Below are positions 31,309 to 40,651 of a stretch of DNA of 64,000 bases, piece by piece. Made by a program: the position numbers and the translations under genes. Position 1 is the first letter of the stretch. Each line of letters starts with the position of its first letter. Where the stretch lies: assembly GCA_045533485.1 (NCBI GenBank), contig JAZSHX010000035.1:31630-95629 (forward strand), in the 5' to 3' direction. Below the pieces are notes generated by a model that was not told where the DNA came from, did no database searches, and worked only from the letters and a program-made list of their open reading frames with translations. This stretch comes from Scatosoma sp045533485. Lineage in GTDB: Bacteria; Bacillota; Clostridia; Christensenellales; Borkfalkiaceae.

Positions 31309-32223
31309 TTATTCATCCAAATTGACCATGTGGTCTTTTTCCTGGCTATACAGTTGTTTTTTCAAATGCACGAACGCCTTGGGGCGCATTTTATACCGTT
31401 TTTGGTAATGGTGATAAAAGGTGGAATAATATTCATACCCAAGCGTTGTCGCCACCGTTTGCGGCGACATGCCCTGTGTGAGCAGTTTTTGCGCCAACTG
31501 CATTTTTTGGTAGAATATGTAATTTTGCACGGTGATATGCGTTTGCTTTTTGAACGTGTTTCTAATATGCGATACGCTCACGTTCAATGCTTCGGCGATA
31601 TCGTGCACCGTTAAATTTTCCGTCAAGTGTTCGTTGATATACTGTATGCAAAGATAGGAAAGCTGGTGCACGCGCGTAGGGCTGGTCATATCGGTGTCCT
31701 GCAAGGCAATCAATTCTTCCACGCAATCGTTCAAAGCAGTGGCGATTTGGATAACTTCGGCAACCAGCTTCAAATCCACATACCTGTCAGGTGCGGCGCA
31801 AACGTTTTTGATGCTTTGCATACGTTCGTCCAAGCGGTATTTCTTGGTGAAATCCTTGGGGATAATATGCGCAAACGATTTCGCGGCGTTAAAGGGCGCG
31901 AACAAATCCAAATCGTTGAACGACGGGAATAAATCGGGCGCAAAGTGCAGCACCATACGCTCATACGGCATCGTGCCGTCAATTTGCATAGAGTGGATTT
32001 GCCCGGGCTTGATGATGATCATATCCATAGGATTGACTTGGAACGTTTGCCCTTCGATATTATACAGCACGCTGCCGTTCAACAGCAAAAACACTTCGCA
32101 GGTGTGGTGCGCTTCCGGCTGTTGCAAAAATAAGCCGTTTACCAGCGCTTCTTGTTTGTAATACGTGCGCGTATGGTGGAAATCCATACCGTTTCTTGTT
32201 CTGTAAAAAAATTTCTCTTGCAT
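31309..32223 (-). CDS. AraC-family transcriptional regulator, apparently leaderless
   Basis: 304 residues from ATG 32223. The N-terminal part is a cupin-like sensor (HHTCEVFLLLNGSVLYNIEG, IIKPGQIHSMQ). The C-terminal pair of helix-turn-helices reads LTVHDIAEALNVSVSHIRNTFKKQ and MSPQTVATTLGYEYYSTFYHHYQKRY, typical of sugar-responsive AraC proteins. It is divergent from the lipoprotein operon at 32361 and probably regulates it. A promoter (TTGACA, 17, TATAAT) ends 6 nt before this ATG, so transcription should begin at the start codon. The frame stays open upstream to 32262, but that region is the promoter. Confidence 0.88.
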   Translation of the reverse strand: MQEKFFYRTRNGMDFHHTRTYYKQEALVNGLFLQQPEAHHTCEVFLLLNGSVLYNIEGQTFQVNPMDMIIIKPGQIHSMQIDGTMPYERMVLHFAPDLFPSFNDLDLFAPFNAAKSFAHIIPKDFTKKYRLDERMQSIKNVCAAPDRYVDLKLVAEVIQIATALNDCVEELIALQDTDMTSPTRVHQLSYLCIQYINEHLTENLTVHDIAEALNVSVSHIRNTFKKQTHITVQNYIFYQKMQLAQKLLTQGMSPQTVATTLGYEYYSTFYHHYQKRYKMRPKAFVHLKKQLYSQEKDHMVNLDE

Positions 32224-32229
32224 AGCTTT

Positions 32230-32258
32230 ATTATATACGCAAAGGAAATAATTGTCAA
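32230..32258 (-). promoter_or_regulatory. promoter of the AraC gene at 31309
   Basis: Minus strand: TTGACA (32253-32258), 17-bp spacer, TATAAT (32230-32235). The ATG is at 32223. Confidence 0.85.
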
Positions 32259-32273
32259 GCAAAAAAAGTAACT

Positions 32274-32331
32274 TTCAACAACTTAATGGTAGATTTTATT
32301 ATTGACGGATACGTATTGTATATGATACAAT
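32274..32331 (+). promoter_or_regulatory. promoter and operator of the first lipoprotein operon
   Basis: TTGACG (32302-32307), 18-bp spacer, TACAAT (32326-32331). The inverted repeat ATTGTAT-ATG-ATACAAT (32315-32331) overlaps the -10. TTCAACAACTT (32274-32284) recurs upstream of the promoter at 52649 and may be the activator site. Confidence 0.7.
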
Positions 32332-32360
32332 AAAGATAGTTCCATAATAGGAGGGAAACT

Positions 32361-34625
32361 ATGACCAAAAAAGTGAAAAAATTGTTGTTGACGCTTTCCG
32401 TTATGAGTATGTTAACGGCAGGCGTTGCGTTGGGCGGTTGTCAACCGAAGGTAGAAGGCCCCGGCCCGCGCTTTTTGAAGGGTATCGACAAGGAAATTGA
32501 CCTTGGCGACGGTATTGACGTTGGCGATTACATCGTGTACGTAACGGACAGCGAATATACCATCACCGTTACCAAAGAAGGGTACAGCGCCGATATCACG
32601 AAAAAACGCTACTGGCAACCTGACGAACCGGGCGTTTATACCATTACGTATACGGTAGAAGAAGGGGAATTTGCAGGTACGAACTCCTTTGAATTGAAGG
32701 TTTCCGCGCCCAAGATGATGTGGAAATATACGCTCATCAACAAAATCTTCGACACGGGCGACGTGATGCAGTTTGAAGATTATTTCAACGATATGAACAT
32801 TTCCGCACAATCGTATTATCCTTGGGAAATGGTGATGGACAGCGTTACGCTCGGCGATGAAACGATTGATTTGACTCAAGCAACCAGCTGGACGTTCACG
32901 GAAGCGGAGCAACACGTGTTCAAATTCCATATCGAAGCGACGGACGGACAAAGCTATTCGCTGTCGCAGGCGATTAACGTGCGCTACGTAGACCAAGAAA
33001 TGCTCACGTGGATGGACGACAACGACGTGACCGTTGACAGAGCGTTGCGCCTGGAAAAAAGCGGTAAAGTGGTTTTGGACGCAGGTACGCACGGCGGCGA
33101 CAACGTGACCAGTCCCGATAACGCGAAAAACCATTCGCTTCCCCACCTTGATTTCAACGGCGAATACGGCGTAAACGATTTCGTGGTGCTTGACTTTACG
33201 GGCAACAATATGCCTGCAATGCTGTTCTTCGGCGAAGAAATTACCGATACGCCTTATTATAAAGACGATGCTACGGCGGCGCAAAACAAGGGTATTCTTG
33301 TTGCGAACGGTTGGACGACGAAAAAGGGTATTCCCGTAACGGCTTGGCAAACGGAAACGCATATGAACGGGCGTTTGACGGTGTACGGTCCTACAAAAAC
33401 GCTTAAAATGTCGGATACGAAGCAGGGCTTCTTCCGTGAAAACTTCTCCGTAAGACCCAACCCTGCAAGTGTGTATACGCTTAGCCAAGAAGAAAACGCA
33501 AACAGAAAATTCCGTATGTTTGCAGGTATTACGGCGGCAAGCGCCGAATCGTTCACGTACACCATTTATCTTATGGACCGTGTAACGGGTGCGGCAGTGT
33601 ACGAAGATTCCATCACCATCGCGAACACAAGAATTGTTGTGGGTACAAAGGTGGAAAACGGTCAAACGAAATACGTATTTAACGACGGCACCATTAGTTT
33701 TGCCGACGATATCTTCACGGGCAGCATCGCGCTGTACAGTATGTTCGGCAGATCGATTACGTTTGATAAAGTGTACGCAATCGAAGAAGATACGACGGTT
33801 GCGGCGTTGAAGCTCAAATATTTGGAAAGCCAGTATCAATGGATGAAAGACAACGTGATAACGACGTATGGCGTAACGTATGCTGACGATGACCAAAAGG
33901 TTGTTTTGATGGGTTCTAAGCACAACGGTAACCAAACGCAAGGTCCCGACTACGTACGCGGCCGTGATATGTCCTATATCGCGTTCAACGGTGACTACGG
34001 CTTGAACGATTTCTTGGTGTTCGACTTCACGGGCAACAATATGCCTATCTTGTCCTTCTTCAACGACCAAGTGACGAACACGGTGTATAACTGTGACACG
34101 AACGATATAAATACGAATTATGCGTATAACGCAGAGAACGCGTCGAAGAACAAGGGTATTATTCTTTCCAACGGCTGGACGACGATAACGGGCGATCCTA
34201 TCGCGTCTTATAACAAGGCAAATGGCGTAAACGACCGTTACCAAGTGTTCGGGCCTATCAAGATGTTCAAATCGGGCTCAGATAACGAAAACTTCTTTAG
34301 AAAGAACGTAATCGGCAACGGCGCGCCTATCGGTATGTATACCTTGCAACAAAATCCTGATACGAAATACCGTGCAATCGTTGGTTTTACCACGGGCGAT
34401 ACAACGGGCTTTAAGGTTGCTATTTACGTAATCAACCGTGATACGGGCGCTGTGGTTTGCGACGTGGAAACGGCAATTTCGTTCACGATGCCTGCAAATT
34501 ATTATACGGGCAGCATCGCGTTGTACAGCCATTTCGGTATGGAAATTACGCTTGATAAATTGTATCTTATCGAACAAGACACTACCATGTCCGCGTTGAA
34601 GACCAAATACGCGGTGAACGCATAA
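32361..34625 (+). CDS. two-module surface lipoprotein, copy 1
   Basis: 754 residues. The lipoprotein signal ends at the lipobox ALGGC (Cys 28). An N-terminal Ig-like domain (GIDKEIDLGDGIDVGDYI..GVYTITYTVEEGEF) is followed by a second beta domain (about 110-215). Two tandem modules of about 230 residues come next, each with FNG(E/D)YG(V/L)NDF.V.DFTGNNMP, an NxGI..NGWTT element, FGPxK, and FTGSIALYSxFG. I do not recognise the modules; they look like glycan-binding beta-sandwiches. AGGAGG precedes ATG 32361. It leads a two-gene operon with the TIM-barrel lipoprotein and has a full paralogue at 43858. Confidence 0.75.
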   Translation: MTKKVKKLLLTLSVMSMLTAGVALGGCQPKVEGPGPRFLKGIDKEIDLGDGIDVGDYIVYVTDSEYTITVTKEGYSADITKKRYWQPDEPGVYTITYTVEEGEFAGTNSFELKVSAPKMMWKYTLINKIFDTGDVMQFEDYFNDMNISAQSYYPWEMVMDSVTLGDETIDLTQATSWTFTEAEQHVFKFHIEATDGQSYSLSQAINVRYVDQEMLTWMDDNDVTVDRALRLEKSGKVVLDAGTHGGDNVTSPDNAKNHSLPHLDFNGEYGVNDFVVLDFTGNNMPAMLFFGEEITDTPYYKDDATAAQNKGILVANGWTTKKGIPVTAWQTETHMNGRLTVYGPTKTLKMSDTKQGFFRENFSVRPNPASVYTLSQEENANRKFRMFAGITAASAESFTYTIYLMDRVTGAAVYEDSITIANTRIVVGTKVENGQTKYVFNDGTISFADDIFTGSIALYSMFGRSITFDKVYAIEEDTTVAALKLKYLESQYQWMKDNVITTYGVTYADDDQKVVLMGSKHNGNQTQGPDYVRGRDMSYIAFNGDYGLNDFLVFDFTGNNMPILSFFNDQVTNTVYNCDTNDINTNYAYNAENASKNKGIILSNGWTTITGDPIASYNKANGVNDRYQVFGPIKMFKSGSDNENFFRKNVIGNGAPIGMYTLQQNPDTKYRAIVGFTTGDTTGFKVAIYVINRDTGAVVCDVETAISFTMPANYYTGSIALYSHFGMEITLDKLYLIEQDTTMSALKTKYAVNA

Positions 34626-34638
34626 GGGGGGAAACAAG

Positions 34639-36288
34639 ATGAAAAAAGCTAAATTGTCTATTGTAGCATCTATTTTGGCAGTATGTACGTTGGCTTGTAC
34701 GGCTTGCGATATGCTCGGCGGTAAAAATTCTTCGTCGTCTTCGTCGTATTCGCCTGAGAACGATCCCAAGCTTTTGCAAGCGCCCGATTATTCCAAATAT
34801 ACGCATAGATTTGATTCGTACGCGTATAGCGGACCTTCGGACGGTATCTACCGCATTGACAAAGAGCCGTTTGACGTTGGGCAAGATTTTAGAACGCTGG
34901 AAAATTATCAAGATTATGCGGCGGCAGGATTTACCATTTATCTGCCCCAAAACGTAGGCGTAAAAATTGCTAACGATTTCGACGAAGCAGTTTGGGCGGA
35001 AGAAAAAGTGCATATGGACGCGGCATACGAAGCGGGTTTGAAAATCGTACTCAACGACCAACGTTTACAATGGCTTTCCACGCAACAAGGTAGCTTGATC
35101 GGTGTGGACGGCGAAGACGATCCCACGACGGAAGAAGTGGAAACGGATAAAGATTATCCGTTCGCCAGCGAAGAAGAGTTGGATGCATACGTAAGAGAAT
35201 GTATGACACTTTACAAAGATCACCCCGGTTTCTATGGGTTGATGCTTGGCGACGAACCGAGAATTTATCACTTGACGGCGTATTCGCAAATGTACAACGC
35301 GTTTAGACGTGTAGCGCCCGATATGTATATTCAATACAACTTGTTGCCCAACTCCACCGTATACAACGATAAAGGTGGCGTGGATAACGTAAACGACGAC
35401 GTGCGTTTCCCCGAGCTGACGGAAGAAGAAACCGATCCCAACTGGACGGAAACGCAAATCGACTTAAAGCGTTATGAAAAATATTTAAATATGTTCATGG
35501 ACGCAATGCCTGGTATCGGGTTCTTGCAATTTGACGATTATCCTATCCACAGCGATAATATCGACGCGGACTATCTCAGCGGTTTGCAAATTGCGGCAAA
35601 GGTTTGTAAAGAACGTGATTTGGAATTGCACGTAGTTTCTCAATCGTGCGGTATGTATTCCAGCGGTCCCGACGGATATTTGTATTTGGACGCGCTGACG
35701 AAAGAAGATTGTCAATGGATGAACAACGTGCTTCTTGGTTTTGGTGTAAAACAAATTCACTACTTTACCTACTGGACGAAAGCCGACCAATCGACGACGG
35801 GCGAATATTTCATTGACGGTGCGTCGTTTGTGACCTACGGCGGCGAAAAGACGGATTTGTACTACTGGATGCAGGAAATCATGGCAAACAACCAAAAATT
35901 TGCGCCCGTAATCAAGCAATTTAACTACCAAGGCAGCAAATCCTATCGCATTACGCCGACCAACTTCGACAGAACGCATATCGACCTTGTGGACAATTCC
36001 TACGAATTTAAGAAATTGACGAACGTTGTGTTTGAAAAGGAACTGGGCTTCGTTACCGAATTGTACGACGCTGAAAACGATAATTATATGTATATGGTTA
36101 TGAACCTTGTCGGCGGTCGCAACGAAGGCAGCCGTGCTTACCAAACCAACGAAGTTACGTTCAGCAGCGAATACACGCACGTAGTTATATACAAAAACGG
36201 TGTGGGTACGCCGCAAAAATTAGAAGAAGGCAATAAGTTGACCGTAGAGCTTGCTCCCGGTGAAGCTGTATATCTGTTGCCCTACTAA
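34639..36288 (+). CDS. TIM-barrel hydrolase-like lipoprotein, copy 1
   Basis: 549 residues. Signal with lipobox LACTAC, then a Ser-rich linker. The catalytic-looking barrel (about 60-430) has YAAAGFTIYLPQ, KDHPGFYGLMLGDEPR with Asp205-Glu206, FLQFDDYP with Asp299, HVVSQSCGMYSSG, and NNVLLGFGVKQIHYFTYW. The last 100 residues are a beta-sandwich ending in EAVYLLPY. The placement of DEP and DxYP at strand ends fits a retaining or inverting glycosidase. I cannot place it in a numbered GH family. It follows the two-module lipoprotein by 13 bp. Paralogues: 46127, 38918, 47741 and the C-terminal half of 52764. Confidence 0.72.
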   Translation: MKKAKLSIVASILAVCTLACTACDMLGGKNSSSSSSYSPENDPKLLQAPDYSKYTHRFDSYAYSGPSDGIYRIDKEPFDVGQDFRTLENYQDYAAAGFTIYLPQNVGVKIANDFDEAVWAEEKVHMDAAYEAGLKIVLNDQRLQWLSTQQGSLIGVDGEDDPTTEEVETDKDYPFASEEELDAYVRECMTLYKDHPGFYGLMLGDEPRIYHLTAYSQMYNAFRRVAPDMYIQYNLLPNSTVYNDKGGVDNVNDDVRFPELTEEETDPNWTETQIDLKRYEKYLNMFMDAMPGIGFLQFDDYPIHSDNIDADYLSGLQIAAKVCKERDLELHVVSQSCGMYSSGPDGYLYLDALTKEDCQWMNNVLLGFGVKQIHYFTYWTKADQSTTGEYFIDGASFVTYGGEKTDLYYWMQEIMANNQKFAPVIKQFNYQGSKSYRITPTNFDRTHIDLVDNSYEFKKLTNVVFEKELGFVTELYDAENDNYMYMVMNLVGGRNEGSRAYQTNEVTFSSEYTHVVIYKNGVGTPQKLEEGNKLTVELAPGEAVYLLPY

Positions 36289-36369
36289 AAAGAGCTTATA
36301 GCGGAGTGCGCTTAAACGCGTATTCCGCTACATTTATCCAATGGGGTAGGGTAAAATCAAGCCAAACCA

Positions 36370-36398
36370 TTGACAAGATAACAAAATTGTAGTATAGT
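36370..36398 (+). promoter_or_regulatory. promoter of the GH106-like gene
   Basis: TTGACA (36370-36375), 17-bp spacer, TATAGT (36393-36398). A hairpin at about 36313-36344 (TAGCGGA..TCCGCTA) precedes it. Confidence 0.75.
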
Positions 36399-36436
36399 AA
36401 AACATATATTTTTGGCAATTATAAGGAGCAAGAAAA

Positions 36437-38908
36437 ATGAAAATCGAACGGTCGTTTTATCAAAATAATTGCAACCATTTTGATAAAAAGCAGTTTGTTG
36501 CACCTGCAACGGAGTTTGCGCCTATCTATTCTTGGACGTGGAACGCGGAAATCACCAAAGACGGCATTTTACAGCGTTTAGACGATATGCAGGAAATGGG
36601 CATAAAGGCGTTTTATATTATCCCTATGCCTGCGCATTTCCGTCCTGAGCGTATTCCTACGGAGCTTGCTCCCGAGTATTTATCCGACGAATTTTTCGCG
36701 TTATACGCGTTCGCGTTCGACGAAGCGGAAAAGCGCGGTATGTACACGTGGATTTACGACGAAGGCGGTTGGCCGTCAGGCAGTGCGTGCGGTAAAGTGT
36801 TAAAGGAAAATCCGCACCTTGCCAAGCGTACTTTGGAAATGAGAAAGGTGCTTTTAGCGGCAGGGCAAGCGTATGCCTTGGGCGAAAACGCTATGGCGGC
36901 GTTTATCGATAGACAGCGCGTACAAGTGGGGCAGGTATTTGACGAAGATACCGAAGTGACGGAATATTATTCCTGTATTCGCTTTTTCCAAACGCCAAAT
37001 CAGCCCGATTTCCCCGACCTTTTATTAAAGGAAAGTGCGGATAAATTTATCGAAAGCACGCACGAAGGGTATAAAAAGTTTGCGCGCAAGCATTTTGGTA
37101 AAACGGCGAAAGCATTGTTTACAGACGAACCCGTAGGCCCGGGTATCGTGCCTGCGTTCGTGGGCATAGAAGAAGAATTTGAAAAGCGTTACGGTTATTC
37201 GATTGTTCCCTTCTTCCCCGTGCTTAAAGGCGCGGTGCAACCGACGAAAGCCGATGAACAGGCGCTTGTCGATTTCTACGATATGTGCAGTGCGCTGTAT
37301 TGCGAAAGCTTTATGCTGGAATGTAAAAAGTGGGCGAACGAAAACGGACTTTCTTTCACGGGACACGTGGATAAGGACGACGAGCTTTTGGGTTCGTATC
37401 GCGGTGGATATAACTACAATATTCTGCGCGCGCTTCGCTTTTTAGATATCCCCGGCGTAGACGTGATTTGGCGGCAAATTTTCCAAAGAGAAACGCGCTA
37501 TCAAACCAAGCACCCGTTCTTCCCCCGTTTGGCGTCGTCTGCGGCGGCACAAAACGGTGCAAACAAGAGCATGACCGAATCGTTTGCTGTGTACGGTCCT
37601 TGCGTTACGTATGATGAAATGCGTTACGTGGTCGGCGCGCAAGCCATTCGCGGCGTCAATATTTTCAATCCTATGCTCATTTCCTACGGGCAAACGGGAC
37701 ACTTTATGGCAGGAGAACTGCCCAACTATTCCAAGAGCGTGTTCTATTATGCGGATTTACGGCATATTAACGAATATATGTCGCGTCTTTCGTATATCAC
37801 GTCGCTCGGCGTGCAAAAGAACGCAGTGGCGCTGTATATGCCCACGGCGGATTACGTAGTTCCCACCTTGAAGGACGCGGCGGCGCAGTCGTTTAATGAA
37901 TGCGGAAAGGCGTTGGAAGGCAGGGGCGTGGCGTTTGATATTTTCGACAACGACGTGCTGGAAAATGCGGACGAAAGCAAGCTGGCGCAAGGTAAAATTT
38001 GCGTAGGCTTAGCTGAATATACCGCTATCGTTATGCCTGCTTGTCAAATTGTACCTACCCAAGCGCAAGAAAAGCTTGCCACGTTTGAAAAGGGCGGCGG
38101 CAAGGTGTATTCGGCGAAAAATATAGACAGCGTTGCGCAGGATATTCCCTTAAAAGCGGACGGCGCATTGCTTGCAAAACGCGTGTTTGCAAACGGTGAA
38201 TTGTTGCTTGCGTTCAATAAAGAACAAGGGCAGGTATGCGTTGAGTTTGAAAAAACCGACAAAAATGCGTACTTTATCTCTATTACGGACGGCGCAATCT
38301 ATCCCATTGAAAACAAAAAATTTGCGTTCGTTTTACAAAGCGGGGAAACGGGCGGCGTGTTGCTCACGGACGAAAAAATAACGGCGCAAGCGACGCAAGC
38401 GACGGACAAACAAATTGCTTTGCAAAATTTCACCTTAAAAAAGGAAAAACGCTTTATTATCGGCGACAACGAACTGCAAATGCAAGCGTATGACGAGCAA
38501 GCGCAAGCCGTTGCGCTTGGCGACTGGAAGGGTATCGTCGGCGAAGATTTTTCGGGCGTTTGCGTGTACGAAACGACGTTCACTACGCCTGAAAACGTGC
38601 AAAACGCTGTGCTGGATTTAGGCGATGTAAAACACACGGCAAAGGTGTGGTTAAACGGTGAGCAGGTAGGCGTAAAGGTAATGCCGCCGTACCGTGTGGC
38701 TTTGCCCATCTACGCACTGCAAAAGCAAAACCGTTTGCAAATCGTTGTTTCCAACACGCCTGCAAACGAATACGTGCACACCAAATCGTTTGAGAAAATG
38801 GAACGCTATAAGTTGACGGTATATTTTGATAAAGAACTGGAATTTTGTCAAGACACGATGGAACAAGGCAGCGGTTTGTTTGGCCCGGTTACCATTTCTT
38901 ATAAGTAA
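36437..38908 (+). CDS. GH106-like glycoside hydrolase (probable alpha-L-rhamnosidase)
   Basis: 823 residues, no signal peptide. The start PIYSWTWNAEITKDGILQRLDDMQEMGIKAFYIIPMP and the YDEGGWPSGSACGK block resemble GH106 enzymes. Candidate catalytic acids: ALFTDEP (Asp230-Glu231) and MTESFAVYG (Glu381). Residues about 690-790 form a jelly-roll (YETTFTTPENVQNAVLDLG, VWLNGEQVG) as in many exo-glycosidases. GH106 enzymes remove terminal rhamnose. Cytosolic location would mean it acts on imported oligosaccharides. Ribosome site AAGGAG. The TIM-barrel gene follows after 9 bp, so the two form an operon. Confidence 0.68.
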   Translation: MKIERSFYQNNCNHFDKKQFVAPATEFAPIYSWTWNAEITKDGILQRLDDMQEMGIKAFYIIPMPAHFRPERIPTELAPEYLSDEFFALYAFAFDEAEKRGMYTWIYDEGGWPSGSACGKVLKENPHLAKRTLEMRKVLLAAGQAYALGENAMAAFIDRQRVQVGQVFDEDTEVTEYYSCIRFFQTPNQPDFPDLLLKESADKFIESTHEGYKKFARKHFGKTAKALFTDEPVGPGIVPAFVGIEEEFEKRYGYSIVPFFPVLKGAVQPTKADEQALVDFYDMCSALYCESFMLECKKWANENGLSFTGHVDKDDELLGSYRGGYNYNILRALRFLDIPGVDVIWRQIFQRETRYQTKHPFFPRLASSAAAQNGANKSMTESFAVYGPCVTYDEMRYVVGAQAIRGVNIFNPMLISYGQTGHFMAGELPNYSKSVFYYADLRHINEYMSRLSYITSLGVQKNAVALYMPTADYVVPTLKDAAAQSFNECGKALEGRGVAFDIFDNDVLENADESKLAQGKICVGLAEYTAIVMPACQIVPTQAQEKLATFEKGGGKVYSAKNIDSVAQDIPLKADGALLAKRVFANGELLLAFNKEQGQVCVEFEKTDKNAYFISITDGAIYPIENKKFAFVLQSGETGGVLLTDEKITAQATQATDKQIALQNFTLKKEKRFIIGDNELQMQAYDEQAQAVALGDWKGIVGEDFSGVCVYETTFTTPENVQNAVLDLGDVKHTAKVWLNGEQVGVKVMPPYRVALPIYALQKQNRLQIVVSNTPANEYVHTKSFEKMERYKLTVYFDKELEFCQDTMEQGSGLFGPVTISYK

Positions 38909-38917
38909 GAGTGAAAA

Positions 38918-40354
38918 ATGAAAAAACGTAAAGAATATTTATTTTATTGTTATAACTGTCCCGGCAACGGCGAATATTTCCACAACGGGTACACCTATTC
39001 GTTCGGGGAAGATTATAGAAACGCAAAACGTTACAAGGATTATTTAGACTGCGGTTTTAACGCAGTGCAAGCGCGCGGCGACGAAAAGGGCAGCGCTTTC
39101 CACGGCGGCGAATTTGCTGGCTCAAACACGGAAAAGGTGTTCAAGGAGTTTTTAAAAGCGGGCGGAAAAAAGGTAATCGTAACCGATTCCCGTTTCGACC
39201 ATTGGATTCGCGACGAGCGCGATATCGTAGGCGAAGGCAAGCTGTTTAAGACGGAAGCGGAGCTTGACGAAGTGGTGAAAGCGTGCGTAAAGCCCTATTG
39301 CAAGCAAAAGGGTTTTTACGGCATTCAGCTGTTTGACGAGCCCAAATACTCACAATTTCCTGCCTACGGTCAGCTTGCGCGTTCGCTTTCGCGTGTGCTT
39401 CCCGGGGTGTATTTGCAATGCAATCTGTTGCCGCTTAGCTCTCGCGTGGATTTGTTTTTGTCGGACAGCGAGCTGCAAAACAAGGAAGACGATCCGCTGC
39501 TCAAAATTGCGACGGATTCCGTGCCGACGACGAAATTCGATATTTATAAAAAATACGTCAACGACTTTTTAGACGCCACGCAAATCGATAACGTGCTGTT
39601 TGACGAATATCCGTTTAGACGGGAATACATCATCAGCGGTTCGGCGCTTGCCAACTACCAGCTGGTAGCCGAAATTTGTAAAGAGCGCGATTTGGAATTT
39701 AGAGTGGTGCTGCAATCGTTCGTGCATTACTGGAACGGCGCGTTACATAACCGCTATTTGACGGAAAGCGATATGTACTGGCAAACGAATATGGCGCTGG
39801 GCTTTGGCGTAAAAGAGTTTTCTTTCTACACTTACCTTGCCAAACCGCATTTTGATTACAAAGCAGGTCACGGCGAAGCGGACGGCGGTGCGTTTATCAA
39901 TTTGGACGGCTCAAAAACCGCGTTATATTTCTACACCAAGCGCATTATCGCGGAAATGAAGAAATTTTCCAAAGTGGCGCTGGGTTATTCGTATGAAAAT
40001 TCGTGGGCGGTAGCAGGAAAAGGGCAAACGCTGGAAGATTTCGACTGGGTAAAATTTGCGTATGTCAAGCAGGAATGTCCGTTTGCGGTGGACGTGGATA
40101 AGGGCGTTGCGCTTATCACGGCGCAGGCAGGCATTGAAAACAAGCAAAATAAATTGTACATGATTGAAAACTTTTCCAACGTGAAAGACGAGCTGTTTGA
40201 CGGCGTAGCGCCTATGCAGGTACGCGTTACATTGCCAAAAGGTAAAAAGAAATTTTATTTCCGCGGTAAAAAAATCCGCGTAAAAACGGACGAAAACGGC
40301 AAATATTTGCTTTCCTTGAAAGTGGGCGACGCCGTGTTTGTGGAAATCAAATAA
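38918..40354 (+). CDS. cytosolic TIM-barrel hydrolase-like protein, copy 1
   Basis: 478 residues, no signal peptide, otherwise the same fold as the lipoprotein at 34639. Motifs: YLDCGFNAVQARG, KQKGFYGIQLFDEPKY (Asp140-Glu141), NVLFDEYPFRREYIISG (Asp229), FRVVLQSF, LGFGVKEFSFYTYLAKP and a C-terminal beta domain ending LSLKVGDAVFVEIK. A secreted and a cytosolic version side by side suggest staged breakdown: outside first, then inside. Same length as the copy at 47741, and a 3' remnant of a further copy is at 27863. A terminator follows. Confidence 0.72.
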   Translation: MKKRKEYLFYCYNCPGNGEYFHNGYTYSFGEDYRNAKRYKDYLDCGFNAVQARGDEKGSAFHGGEFAGSNTEKVFKEFLKAGGKKVIVTDSRFDHWIRDERDIVGEGKLFKTEAELDEVVKACVKPYCKQKGFYGIQLFDEPKYSQFPAYGQLARSLSRVLPGVYLQCNLLPLSSRVDLFLSDSELQNKEDDPLLKIATDSVPTTKFDIYKKYVNDFLDATQIDNVLFDEYPFRREYIISGSALANYQLVAEICKERDLEFRVVLQSFVHYWNGALHNRYLTESDMYWQTNMALGFGVKEFSFYTYLAKPHFDYKAGHGEADGGAFINLDGSKTALYFYTKRIIAEMKKFSKVALGYSYENSWAVAGKGQTLEDFDWVKFAYVKQECPFAVDVDKGVALITAQAGIENKQNKLYMIENFSNVKDELFDGVAPMQVRVTLPKGKKKFYFRGKKIRVKTDENGKYLLSLKVGDAVFVEIK

Positions 40355-40382
40355 AAACGAATAACAATAAGAAAAAACGACG

Positions 40383-40413
40383 AAAGAGTATCCAAAAACG
40401 GATGCTCTTTTTT
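40383..40413 (+). terminator. terminator of the GH106-like operon
   Basis: AAAGAGTATCC pairs with GGATGCTCTTT (one G-T), loop AAAAAC, then TTT. Confidence 0.85.
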
Positions 40414-40488
40414 CTTTGTTTTTAAAAAATGTTTTGTTTAAATAAAAAACCGCAAAAAAACGTGCGGAAAAGCAGGACGTGCGTTTTG

Positions 40489-40583
40489 TGGATATTATAA
40501 TATCCAAAAACAAGGCAAATCTTAAAAAAACAACAAGTCGTATTAAAAAAACGATAGAAGGAAAGGCAAATGTGTTTTATAAT
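40489..40583 (+). promoter_or_regulatory. control region of the GH78 gene
   Basis: An 18-bp palindrome centred on TATTATAATA (40489-40506) is followed by AAATCTTAAAAAAACAACAA (40517-40536), which recurs exactly at 43726-43745. TATAAT (40578-40583) has no good -35, as expected of an activator-dependent promoter. Confidence 0.55.
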
Positions 40584-40651
40584 AAAAGCGAAACAAAAAC
40601 AAACGCGCCTTTTATAAAAAAGCAAATTCGGCGCGTAGGGAGTTAGAAAGT

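Noticed and set aside
32412..34244. Very long open frame antisense to the two-module lipoprotein (also 43747-44841, 51117-52478, 55491-56468, minus strand)
   Set aside because: Product is Arg/His/Val-rich with no family motifs and exactly opposes a well-supported gene; it is a by-product of codon bias.
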